DNA from: Rhododendron vialii | Lineage: Eukaryota; Streptophyta; Magnoliopsida; Ericales; Ericaceae | Assembly (NCBI RefSeq): GCF_030253575.1 | Contig: NC_080565.1 | Span: 7,474,001-7,538,000 of the forward strand | Reading direction: 5' to 3' | Length of the DNA: 64,000 nucleotides | Part shown: piece by piece, positions 21,359 through 32,600 of the stretch | Numbering within the stretch: position 1 is the first letter of the stretch | Layout of the letters: the number at the start of each line of letters is the position of its first letter | Position numbers and translations under genes: made by a program | Notes under the pieces: generated by a model | What the model was told of the DNA's origin: nothing | Database searches by the model: none | The model's input: only the letters and a program-made list of their open reading frames with translations

Positions 21359-24300
21359 TTACTTATGCAGCTCCGATTCTCTTTCTCTACGGTAGTCATA
21401 AACAGAGGCAAAAACAACTCGTCCAACCCTCCTCTTTCTTCGAGTTCTTTTACTCTTACCTCTATTGTTTTCTGTCTCAACAACAGGTTGCGATGAGGAG
21501 ACATGATAAATCCATCCCAGTGGCACTAAAGCTGCAAGAAATTGTACGACAATTCCCACAGGCAGGCTGGCATAATCACCTGATGTTGTTCCAAGAAGAG
21601 AAGACAATCCGACACCCAGAAACCCACCAACTATGGATGCCAAACACAAGGCTGAGGCCAATAAGGAAGCGAGTGATCCTTCGCAACCCGGTGGAGCCAA
21701 ACTTGCAAAAAGCACTTGGAATGGCAAGAGCTTAAATTGGGTAATAGTTTCCGCTACTCCAGAAAAACAAAGGGCAAAAACCCAATTCGGAATACCCAGT
21801 TTCAGATTGATCTGCTTCACCAAGACAAGGTCAAGGAGGAGAGAAGCAGCATACAAAATCTGCACTAAACCAATCAGTTTTCTCATGGAAACAGTTTTCC
21901 CGAAACGGTCATAGAGTAGAGTTATCACAAGAAGCATCAATTGGCCAGTCACTCTAGACATCCCAATGATGGAAGGATCTACATGAAGGCATTGTATTTG
22001 GTAGCAAAAGATGGAGCCCGAGAGAATTGGGACTGTGGCAATTGAAACTACAATCCAGATCAAAGGCCGGGAGATACTCTCATCACTGATTGCCATTAAA
22101 AGATCGGAATACTGCTTCCTGATACTAACTGATATCGATCTCTTTTCAAGAGAGTTGGGAGATGGCTGAGGCAAACCAAGCGAATCCTCTCTTGTTGCCA
22201 AAGAAATTGCAAATTGAAGGGCAAGTAACAAAGTGAAGATAAGAAAAATGGATTTGGGTTCTTGTGTTTTCAGCAAAAAAAATCCACCCAATAAGTTACC
22301 GAGGATTCCACCAGCAGCTAAGGCCATGAATGCATAAGATTGAAGGCCATTTATTTTTTGCTTTTGGCCATACTCAGCAACAAGAGCATCTTTCGCAACT
22401 TCTGTAATGGATGCCCCAAGATTACTGAGAAGAACACACCCCATAAGAGTAGGAAGGGCTTCGCGAGCAAAGGGGATCAATGCCAATGACCCCCAAGATA
22501 AAACCTGCAAAAGGACTATAGAGCATCATATGTATCAGTAACTACCCTCGTCAGATACATGTAACTGGGCATCCACTCATCACATATTCCGAAGTTCAAA
22601 TTTACCATAGAAGCATACACCTGCGACAAATATTCATAAAATGATTTGTGACACATTTTAAGTACCACTACAACGATAATTCAAGGGATTGCCACAAGTG
22701 ATATATACACTTTGTCAAGTCTCTGTCTCCCGACGAATGGACATTAATTACTGAAATTATATGAATCCAACACTTCGACATGACACGCATCCAACCGCAA
22801 TGCCCAATTCCCTTTTAACACAGGTTACTGCATCACAACGGTCGGCACCGATTTCAGCACTCATGAAATGACTTCAGCATTGTATCTTTCCAGTTATGTG
22901 TTTAGAACACATTTCCAGAAGCACTCAGACAAGTTTTCTTCCACATTTGTCTATTAAAGCTCTTTTTTTTGGTTCTTTACATTTTACTTTTTCCTAGAAA
23001 ATAAAAAGAGAAAACACCAGAATAGCTTTGAAACGCTAAATTCACAATCTTGGAATGTAGGCATACCATGTCTAAGAACAGGCTTTTTGAAACGTACATT
23101 GCTAGGGTATTAGAGAGTTCTAGCAACACAGGATTAATCCCAAAAAGGTCAAACTTATAACACATTAGATGTCCTTGGATTACGTCTGAAAGCTCTGGAA
23201 TGTAGATATAAACATAGGGTCCGTCTGGTTGTCCTTTCTTAGTTTCTTATCTGGTTAAAATGAGCAAATAAGCAACTAAATTGTCTGGTTGACTGTTGTT
23301 TATTTGGTTAACCCATCACTGGGTTTTTGTTTCCAACTCCCAGCACTATGTAATACACATAGTTTAATGACCAGTCTTGTAAAGCATGACTGTTGTTTAT
23401 TTGCTTAACTCTTATTGCAACTTTGCATTATCCAGTTTTTTTTCACTTTGCGTCCGTGAACAATTCCGTACAACGACTCCATAGCCGCTACAGCAGCGAA
23501 TGCATAACAGGTTCTAGCATGTCCTGTACGAGGGTGATTATATGCCTTTCCCTCCAATCTATACTCCGCGGAGTAGCAATGTCGTGTGGAATAGGGATGT
23601 CCCTCGAAGCTGAGAATGTAGCCCCGGCACCACCGCCAATGAAGGGACCTTCAAGAAGCTTCAGACAACAATACAGCTTTACAAATGCTTCAAGCGCCGA
23701 CTGGTGAGATTCATGTCTCTCCCTCTCCCTCACTCCTGTTGTGTTGTGTCTAAAGAAATCTTTGAATGTGAACAAGATTCAAAGATTTCTTGATTGTGAA
23801 GAAGATCCCTTCTATTATTCTAGGGTTTTCACTTCACAATCAAGAAATCTTTGAATCTTCTTCAGATTCAAAGATTTCTTCAAACACGACACTACAGGAG
23901 TGAGAGAGAGAGGAGAGAGACATGAATCTCACCATTCGACGCTTGAAGCATTTGTACAACCGTGTTGCCGTCCGAAGCTTCTCAAAAGCCCATTCATCAA
24001 CGGTGGTGGCGGAGCAACATTCTCAGCCGGGAGAGGCGTATAATCACCCCCGTAAGGTATGACATAAGTTATAGGACCTGTTATGCATTCGCTGCTACTG
24101 TGACTATGGAGTCGTTGTACGAAATTGTTCACGAACGCAAAGTGAAGTAAAACAAGATAATGCAAAGTCGCACTATGTAATACACATAGATAAAATAGGC
24201 TGTTATGTAGTAAAATAAAACTTCCTCTTGAACTGATCAATGCAAGGTCACAATAAGGGTTTTTGCTTGGTCTTCACAAGTAAGACTAGTATCTCAAAAT

Positions 24301-25511
24301 TGGTGGAGTTGAACTACTTGCAATGATGACCAATCCAAAATTTGTAGATGCCCTCAACATGCACTAAAGAAGCAGAAGGTGCAATCTATGAAGCACCGAC
24401 ACGCCTAAGTGGTCGCCGTGTCCGTATGGCATATGCCGGGACACACAAAAATACATATGGGACATGTCGAGAGACATGTCCAATTACATATAATCAACTT
24501 ATCAGGGACACGCCTGGGACAAGTTGAGAACACACGTATCTCGATGAGGAATGTATAAACACATGGCATGGTGGCATTTCACAATGTAACAAAGTAATTT
24601 CAAGGGTTCAATTTTATAACTAAATTGCCACTTGCGTCTCGTGGTTTTTCTTTTCATAGATCTTCTCATGGCTATGTAGAAATAGTATGAGTCTTCATCT
24701 AGTGCTAAGTTAGTGTTGGTTTTCAAATTCAGGCTAAACTTGCCCAAACGGAAAATTATTCAATGCACCTGGGGCGGAATGGAATAATTGCTCAGCCCAA
24801 ACCCACCTCATTGCCATCTAGGGACTAGACAGAAAAAGAGCAAGTACAACTAAATAAGCAGTTTAAGGCCATCAAAGCAAAATAGATCTTCAGAAGTTTC
24901 AAAGACATCAAAAGAGATATAGAAACGAAGCATGGTAGACAAAATTTAGAGAGAAAATTGAACAATTGAGCTCAAATGAATAAAATCCAAAATCTTACCA
25001 TTTAAAAAAAATAAAGAAAATTCATATGGGGTGGCAACTGACCTCCAATGCAAATATAGGGAATTCTGTGAGCACGACCAATGTAAAGAGCATCAGACAA
25101 GATTCCATAGAGAGGCTTAATCACCATGGGGAGGTTTCCAGTGTTCTGCACAAGCTGCAAAGTTGATGGGTCGAAATTAAGATTGTTGGCCATGTGGAAA
25201 TTAAGCCCAAGCCAGGGGAATCCCCTGAAACCTTGTACCCAGTACCCAAATCCACACAAAACCAACATCTTTCTAATACCCAATTGGGAAAAACCTTTTC
25301 TTTCCTCATATGCTTTGTTCTTCTTGGAGTTAATTGGAGGGACCTCGTCTGGGTTTGTTCTGATAGGGTTTATGATAAGGGTTTTGGGGTTTGGATTGTT
25401 AGAACAACGGATTGATCTCAAGAGGGGAAATGATGGTCTTTGTGGGGGGTTTTGGATTGCTAAGACTTGGGGAATTAATGGGATTCCATTGGAAACCAAT
25501 GGGTTAATCAT
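21359..25511 (-). CDS. Folate-biopterin transporter (FBT/BT1) family protein, 541 aa
   Basis: The coding sequence is join of exon 1, 25511-25043, and exon 2, 22515-21359, with a 2527-bp GT-AG intron; the junction restores YICIG-VLLQVLSWG, as expected for the family. Exon 1 begins with a Ser/Pro/Asn/Arg-rich stretch of about 70 residues that looks like a chloroplast transit peptide. The conserved WVQGFRGFPWLGLNFHMA, then KPLYGILSDALYIG and RIPYI, mark the first membrane segments of a 12-helix transporter. Exon 2 carries the remaining helices and a basic C-terminal tail (KSKRTRRKRR). Family members move folates or related pterins across plastid membranes; the substrate here is inferred only. 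The length fits the plant family (roughly 440-560 aa). The intron houses a foldback element (23340-24185). Confidence 0.9.
23340..24185. mobile_element. Long inverted repeat (foldback) within transporter intron
   Basis: Two arms of about 380 bp face each other around 23830. They share GAACAATTYCGTACAACGAC, AGCAGCGAATGCATAACAGG, GAGAATGTWGC and TGGTGAGATTCATGTCTCTC in opposite orientations. CACTATGTAATACACATAG lies at both outer ends. Each arm has an uninterrupted frame of about 30 codons next to a donor-like GTGAGA. The arms differ at about a fifth of positions by eye, so the element is not recent. Confidence 0.75.
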
Positions 25512-25909
25512 GGCAGAGAGACAGAGAGAGGGGCGGGGGGGGAGGGTGGGAGAGATGGAAGAACACCCAAGTTGGTGGCTTTCGCAATTCCACAGAGAAG
25601 ATGGTGGTGGGGGGAGAGTGGTGTGTGCTGGTATTGAGATTGAGGAGAGAGAGTAAGAGAGAAGAGAGGGATCTGGAAGAATTTTGGGGAGGGTACTACT
25701 AGAGACTAGAGACTAGAGAGAGAGATGGAGAGTGTTCCAGGCTTCCAGCTGATACCTTGGCATTGGAACGGAGCTTTCCTCTTTTTGTTGTTTGTTTCGG
25801 GAGATTTGGAGGGGCCTACCAGCATATGTACTTTTTTTTTATCCTCGCATATGTACTTGTATAGATGGTTCTGTTCTTTCTTTTTTTCGAAAGGCACTAC
25901 CAGCACATT

Positions 25910-26137
25910 TAGGCCCCGTTTCAGAAACCTTTTTAAAAAATAAACAGTTTATTTCACATTTTTAAACTCAAAAATAATATAAATAAATTTGCACCGTATT
26001 AAAGATCTTAATGAGATCTACTATTAAATAAGATCCATATTGGTAGAAAAATTATTTGCGTAAACACATTATTTTTGAGCTTGAAATTGCTTTATTAAAA
26101 AATAAGTACTTATTTTACGTTCCGGAACGGGGCCTTA
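25910..26137. mobile_element. MITE of the GGCCCCGTT family, 228 bp
   Basis: The left end TAGGCCCCGTTTCAGAAAC and inverted right end TAAGGCCCCGTTCCGGAACG match. The interior shares GATCTTAATGAGATC and CATATTGGTAGAAAAATTAT with 17154-17380 and 41700-41942. It lies about 400 bp upstream of the transporter gene start. Confidence 0.85.
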
Positions 26138-26199
26138 TAGTTCAGGTCTCTCGGAGAGATCGCCTCAGCGTTAGTTTGCTGATTTTTAAGCTGTGTGTG

Positions 26200-26417
26200 T
26201 TGAGTGCAATTTTGTTCACCCTCTTTAAGGGTTAATATTACCTTCTCTCTTATTGGTTAAAATAATATGGACCGCACCACAAAGTGATGTCATGCTTACC
26301 ATGTAATATACTTTTTGGTAAGCATGACATTACTTTTTGTTGAGGTCAACATCATTTTAACCAATAGAAATAAGGATAATGTTCACCCTCTTAAGTGGAA
26401 GGTGAACAAAACTCAAC
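26200..26417. mobile_element. Foldback MITE with TTTTGTTCACC ends
   Basis: The left TTGAGTGCAATTTTGTTCAC and inverted right TTGAGTTTTGTTCACC match with a small gap; inside, TATTGGTTAAAAT and the near-palindrome GTCATGCTTACC pair with their inverses. Confidence 0.8.
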
Positions 26418-26970
26418 TCGTGTATGTTTGGCAAGAGTGAAGGCGGGTTGGATTGAAAGTTGATGCAAAGAATGACCGTTAATTTGTCCACCTCAACTTT
26501 TACATCTCCCATTGGAGATGTTCCCATGACTTCAAATTGGAGAGGTCGAATTTTTTTTGAAAACTTATGTAGCATTTTAACATCTCAAATTTGATATTAA
26601 AACCTCCTCTCCGACCCTTATACCAAATTCTATTTATTTAAAAAGGAAAAAAAAAAACTCAAACAAGTAGTACGGAGAGGTTTTAAACTTTCTAACAGTT
26701 TTTTTATCTTCAACGGTTACTTTTTGAAATTTGGCATGGGAGAGGATAGCAGCTAGAATTGGCATGCAGGAGGTTCATGCCAAAGCCACATCAGCTTTGA
26801 CATGAGTGAAGACAGATGGATTGGAATGTGAGTTAATGCCAAAAGTAGCCGTTGTACCAGCCAAGTCATGTTTGGCATCTCCCATTAGAGATGCTCTTTA
26901 GAATTTTGGCACAAATAAAAATAGTTTTGGCATTATCATTTCTCATATATATAAGGACACAGGAATTAAT

Positions 26971-27215
26971 TACTCCATCCGTCTCATTTTAATTATTCAT
27001 TATTTTGTTTGTCTTTTTTATGTCTTTTGCCTATAGTTTTTAATGTGGATATTGAAAAATATGCAATATGGATCTTGTTTAATAAATCTCGATTAGTTTT
27101 ATAATACAAAATTTTTAAAATTACAAAAAACATTATAGATCGAAAGATACAAACAATACAAAAATAGCACGCAATTCAAAAATGAATACTGAAAAATGGA
27201 CGGTGGGAGGGAGTA
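26971..27215. mobile_element. Stowaway-like MITE
   Basis: It starts TACTCCATCCGTC and ends GGTGGGAGGGAGTA, the well-known CTCCCTCCGT-type inverted ends of Tc1/mariner-derived MITEs with TA target sites. The AT-rich interior includes AATATGCAATATGGATCTTG. A relative with the same end type is at 41390-41627. Confidence 0.8.
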
Positions 27216-27937
27216 CAAGGAAATCAAAAACAGAGATTAGGTCTCTTAGAAACAAGTTACACTAATTAGGCAACCAATGGTGGGATTGATTGAATATCTC
27301 AGTCATGGGGATCATGATTGATCATGATTTTCTCCCTTCGCGACCCCCGAATCATGATCAAGCAAGCAATCATGAATGCACAAGTGGCTGTTTCTTCTTG
27401 TTTTATGCAAAATGTCATGAGTTATCTTTGGAAAAGTTCACAAACAACCAACTAATGTGGCACTGAATCTGCTTTAATTCATCTAAAGTGATTTGGTCTA
27501 ATTATCAAATTATACTTTAAAATACTCCCATCATTTATGTGAATTTTTAAGATTTTTGTGGAGTATTTATCTCGATGAGAAGAGTTTGAAAACAAAAAGT
27601 AAATATGAAATAACTTGAGAAGAAAACAAAATGCAATATCACGGCCAACAAGAAGATTACATCATTTTTTAGTTCAAAAAGAAGATCACATCAATGAGAC
27701 TGATACACAACAAAAACCGAGATAAAATTTTAGGGGGAATTACGGTTCAGTGGCCGTTGGGGCAAATAAGTCCCAAGTCATGGAGTAGTTTTTGTGAAAT
27801 TCCTCTAGATATGAAATGGAGAAAACTAATTCATAATACATTAAAAGAGCCACATAAAAAGACTAATATACCCCCCTTAGTATCATTCTGATTTTCTAGC
27901 AAAAAAAGCACACCCACGCACACATATAGATACATAC

Positions 27938-27939
<2 letters not shown>

Positions 27940-27975
<36 letters not shown>
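27940..27975. repeat. (GA)n microsatellite
   Basis: About 18 uninterrupted GA units inside the 27733-28731 element. Confidence 0.97.
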
Positions 27976-27977
<2 letters not shown>

Positions 27978-28287
27978 TAATTTTGAAATCCTCAAATTCA
28001 CGACTTAAATCTCAAATTTCGACACAAACAGTGATAAGGAAACCAATACCCATTTCAGAGACCCTAATTTCACAAGCAAAACCAATCTAATCTCCATGGA
28101 ATTTCTCTATCAATCTTGCGCACAAGTCTAGACAGAAAGGGATCTAATTTAAACTTCATGGATTTCTCCCTTTCATACAGAATAATTCCCACGCAATTTT
28201 GTCGAGATCCAATCAACGTTCCTGCTAAAAGAAAAATCGAAATGTTGTCGACGTTCAGCGGAGATGAAACGGTGGTGGCTATGGCTG

Positions 28288-28291
<4 letters not shown>

Positions 28292-28330
<39 letters not shown>
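28292..28330. repeat. (CT)n microsatellite
   Basis: About 19 CT units inside the 27733-28731 element. The 109-codon frame across it (28116-28445) owes its length to this repeat. Confidence 0.97.
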
Positions 28331-28334
<4 letters not shown>

Positions 28335-28971
28335 GACAGGAGGGATGGGGGGAATGGTGGGTGTGTGTGTATGAGTATATGTGTGTGTATACTGTATACT
28401 ATAATAAAGGGGTGGGAGGGAAATTGGTGGAATCAACTCAATTAATGGGCATTAATTTGAGAGGGAGAGAGGTGGGTTTGGCCGTGGGATGGTGGTGGTG
28501 GTGAAGAGGTTGAGATTCTGAGAAGGGGGATTTGTGTTTTGTTCTTACACCATGCAGAGGACAAGGGGGCCAATGAAATGTCGTACAGGGGAAGGGGTAT
28601 TTTTGTCTATGTAAGTTTGAAATACCATGTCTTGGTAATTATTTGTTTCCTTGCCATTACTTCATAATTTCGAAAAAGTAGTCCATGAGTTCAGACTTAT
28701 TTGTCCCTTGTTCCACTGATTCGTAATTCCCCCATTATTACTCTGCCAAGAATATGCACATGATCAGTAACTCTGCAGTACATTAATACGGCCACAACAA
28801 TTACCCTTGTCCTTCACTTAAACAAAAGAATCAATTCGTGTGTCCCATAAACGCAATTCAGAAAGGCTTCTCATCAGAAAATAAGTGAATCCCCGAACTT
28901 GAAACGTCCAGTAAAGAACAATGTCAATGCTTATCAATTTATGCAAGTTCCATTGTCAAGGAAATCGCGGA

Positions 28972-29600
28972 TCATGGAATCAGGTCAAAATTCGCTTCCA
29001 GTAGAGAATAAATTTCAGCAAGAGAGGACACCTTATAATCCGGCTTCAATGCCACATTCTCAAATTCAGGAGTGTCATACCTTCCGGTTTCATCAAGCAA
29101 ACATGTAAATGCACCTGCTCGTTTTCCACAAGCAATCTGCAAATACCAAGAAAATGACAACCAAATTTGGTGCATTACAAAACTCAATAAAAAGAACTCT
29201 GCAAGTTCACTAACGATGTAATGAACTATATAGTAGCTAGGAAAAGGGAAATGTGAGGTGGTTCATAGGTCTTGAATAACGAAATGGATAGAAAGAACAA
29301 ATGCCATGATAATCTTCTTAGACACAACAAACAGAATGAATAATGTGGTTGAAAACACATTCTCCAAGCCTCTTACCCATTTTTAAGTACATACAAGTTA
29401 CAACCACAACAAAGTACAGGTCATCTATTGACAAGTTGCAACCAAGCGACATCAAACTGAATAAGATTCATTGCAAGACCAGAAGCTTTAATCTAAGGAC
29501 ATATCATGTAAAATGCCAAAACGGAACAAAACAAAAACAAAGAAAAACTCAAGACTAAATCACAAATATTGCCTACCAGAGATCATTCAAATCATTGTGT

Positions 29601-29641
<41 letters not shown>

Positions 29642-32600
29642 ATGCACTCACATCATCTTTAAGGCTATCTCCAATCATCATCACTTCATTCGGCAGAACA
29701 TCCCACGTAGAACAGATATGCAGCAGTGGAGCTGGATCAGGTTTATAAGGACGGAATTCCCTGCTTAGGGCAGGAGCAAATGTGATCTGTAGCCACATGC
29801 TCACGAGATAGGTTAGGATAAACAGTTTTTTTGAAGTAAATAAGACCTTTGTGAGGTGTATCACATTTGCATGCAAAACAATCTGTTGGGGTGATAGGGT
29901 TGTAAACAGACCTAAACACAATTTACGTCTCACAATTATCAGTAGTTAGAAACTAGACAAGAGATCAGCCACCTATTATTCACAGGAGACTCTTTTATCA
30001 TCCCAGCTGTACCTACTGAGGGGTTGAGACCAGCTTGAAGCAGTATAATCCTAGAAAGGTTTTCTAAGTACCAAAAAGAGAGAGAGAGAGAGAGAGATGT
30101 GTAACACATGTTGTGAAGTAGGTATGACGGTATGACCTGGCCTAGCAGCACTTGTTCTCTGCTTGATGCAAGAGTGTAACACCATGAAGCAATAATTCTC
30201 TCTCTCATACAATATTTTCAGGCACTTACCGCCATTGAGGAAATAGAGTTAATAAAGGGGATACGGTGCTGTGTAGGTTATAGAGAACAGCAAACTCGAT
30301 GATATTGAACAGAACTTACCCCAAACCTCAAGTGAAACAAATCAACTGCAGCCTTGACATTCCGAGTGATTAATCCCCTTCTGAGAAAAAGGAAAACCTC
30401 ACCATGTGACACTTTACAGAGAAGCAAAATACAAAATCGTGGAGAGCTTATAAATTGTGCACCTTGCCAAATTTATGGCACTCACAAAAGAGGCCAAAAG
30501 CTTTTCTTCGAAAAGAGGTCGGGGGGGGGGGGGGGGAGGGGGAAGCAATATTCCGTGGTATATACTGTTAAAATGGAAATAATGATTTCAACCCAAAGAA
30601 CCATACATTTCGAAACACTCAACTTCCCGTGGTCACAAAGAAATCTAGCATGCACGGTTGGCAGCTTGCCAATCATGGGCTTGGGTCTCAGATTGGACTT
30701 TTCGTTCTCTCCTTGTCGTATTAATCTTTGTAACAACTTCAAAGGTTAATAAAATTCATTTTCGCCATTCAAAAAAAAAGAATGACAAAAGTGTAAGGTA
30801 GCGATCTTAATCTTTGAGTATACGGGCTAGGAGTCTTGATTCTTGGGTTGAAAATTTAGATCAGTGCCAAAAGAATTGTAAATTGCAAAGTTGGCTGCAT
30901 GCCTTTTGAACCCTTCCCGTGGCACACCAAGATTTTGTAGGTATTCCTCATTTTATCTTTTGTTGCTTTCTTAAGGCTCACACTTTAATATAAAAGAGCT
31001 CTTAGCGCTGTGTCCAGTTTTTAACCCTCTCACGCAACACGTTTACTTATCACCAAAAAAGAAAAGATGACAGACTTTAAAATTGTCACTGCAGGGAGAA
31101 ATAAACCAAAAAAATAAAAGGCCATTAAAGCAACTACAAGTTAGCAACATCTATAAGAAAAGATGATACTATGAAAGACCGAGACATCAATACTCAATAG
31201 GAAACTTTTACCTTATATTCCTTGAATCAAGAAACCCGCAAAGTTTTGATGCACCTGAAACATAATTCACCTATGAAAAAGTTAAAGAGACTAGAACAAA
31301 AATGCATGGACTGGTGGCAAGCAAAGGAGCCATGTTAATTCAGAAACAAAGCTTTGAGCTAAAGGAAATGTTTATAGAAGATATAATTACTTGGAAATCC
31401 AAAATCCCAGCCTACCAAGTACCAACAACATAACAAGTTCTCAGTTAGGGAATCTCCATTGATAATTTGCTACAACGGCTCCCTAAAGCCATTTTAGCAA
31501 TGAACAATGTCCAAATGCCCTATTTTATAAATGTTAATGAAGTTGTGCAAATGTTATTTCTTCAATTTTTCTCACAGGTTCCAAAAGGAATGCTCTCTTG
31601 GGGCATCAACAAAGATGCAGAACCATAAGAGACTTGCCAGACTTTAGCAATTGCCAGACCTTGGGCCAAATTTGGCATGAAGTTTAATACAGGTAAAGTT
31701 TAATACAGGGTTTAGCGAGCCATGGGAGAGCTCAAAATTGAGCTTCAAGCCAAATCTAGGTAATGACAGGCCTTTTACCTGCTTGTTTGACAAGCTCATA
31801 AGTTGAAATACTTTTGCTCATACATTAAATTTGCATGAAAACAAGATAAGACTAGCATATCAATGAGATAACATTTACGGAAGCATCCCAGATTGAGGCC
31901 TACTTGGAACACTCCTCAAGTATTGCTGACCAAAATTACGCAATAACAGGCCTTTTACCTGCCTGTTGGAGAAGCTCGTTCATTGAAATACAGAAATAGT
32001 TCTGCTTTTACGCTCAATTCACATTGAAACAAGAAAGACAAGAATATCAATAAGAAAGCGAAAATAGCAACATCCCTGCTTGAAGTCTTATCAGTAGACT
32101 TCTTAACCAAAAAAACTAAGTCCCTCAATAGCTCAATTCGCTGAGCATACGGTCATAAGATGGATATGACGAAATACACAAAAACATCTTCTATAACCCA
32201 ATTAGTTAGTATGGTCCTCAAAGTAACAGTTAAAAAGTTCTTATTTTTCAGTCACAAGTTCATAAGAAGTAAGAACCATAAGCATAAACCTTTTTTACGC
32301 TGGACAGAATAAGTCCTAGATATTACAGCATAATCATCACCCAAATATATATCATCTCAAAAGTCACAGGGTGCAAAAAAGGTTTTGTAAGAACATTATT
32401 ATTTTTTCTTTTTTGAACAGCATTTGTAAGAACATTAGCGGAATATAACCTAATACCTCCAAGAATGGAAAAGAAATAAGAAGTTTGCAGTTACTTAAAC
32501 ATCTGGAAAGGAAACATTTTCGGATCCTTTTCTTCCAAGTTTTCACCAACCAAATGGGGACAAAAGCATTCTCAACCCGAAGTTTAGCAAGGAAAAGAAC

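Larger units (their letters stand above)
27733..28731. mobile_element. 1-kb element with about 65-bp inverted ends and gene-like interior
   Basis: The left end GGGGGAATTACG...TCAGTGG...CAAATAAGTC...TCATGGA is matched, inverted, at 28731-28660, and the match continues to a GTAGTTTTT/CTACTTTTTC block. The interior (27976-28290) resembles a 5' leader and gene start, with microsatellites on each side. No transposase is present. No clear target-site duplication was found, so the superfamily is open; a Pack-MULE-type gene capture is possible. Confidence 0.6.

Noticed and set aside
30482-30749. Frames at 30354-30749 and 30482-30742
   Set aside because: They cross a poly-G run and a retroposon-like tail within the hydrolase introns; neither continues a splice phase.
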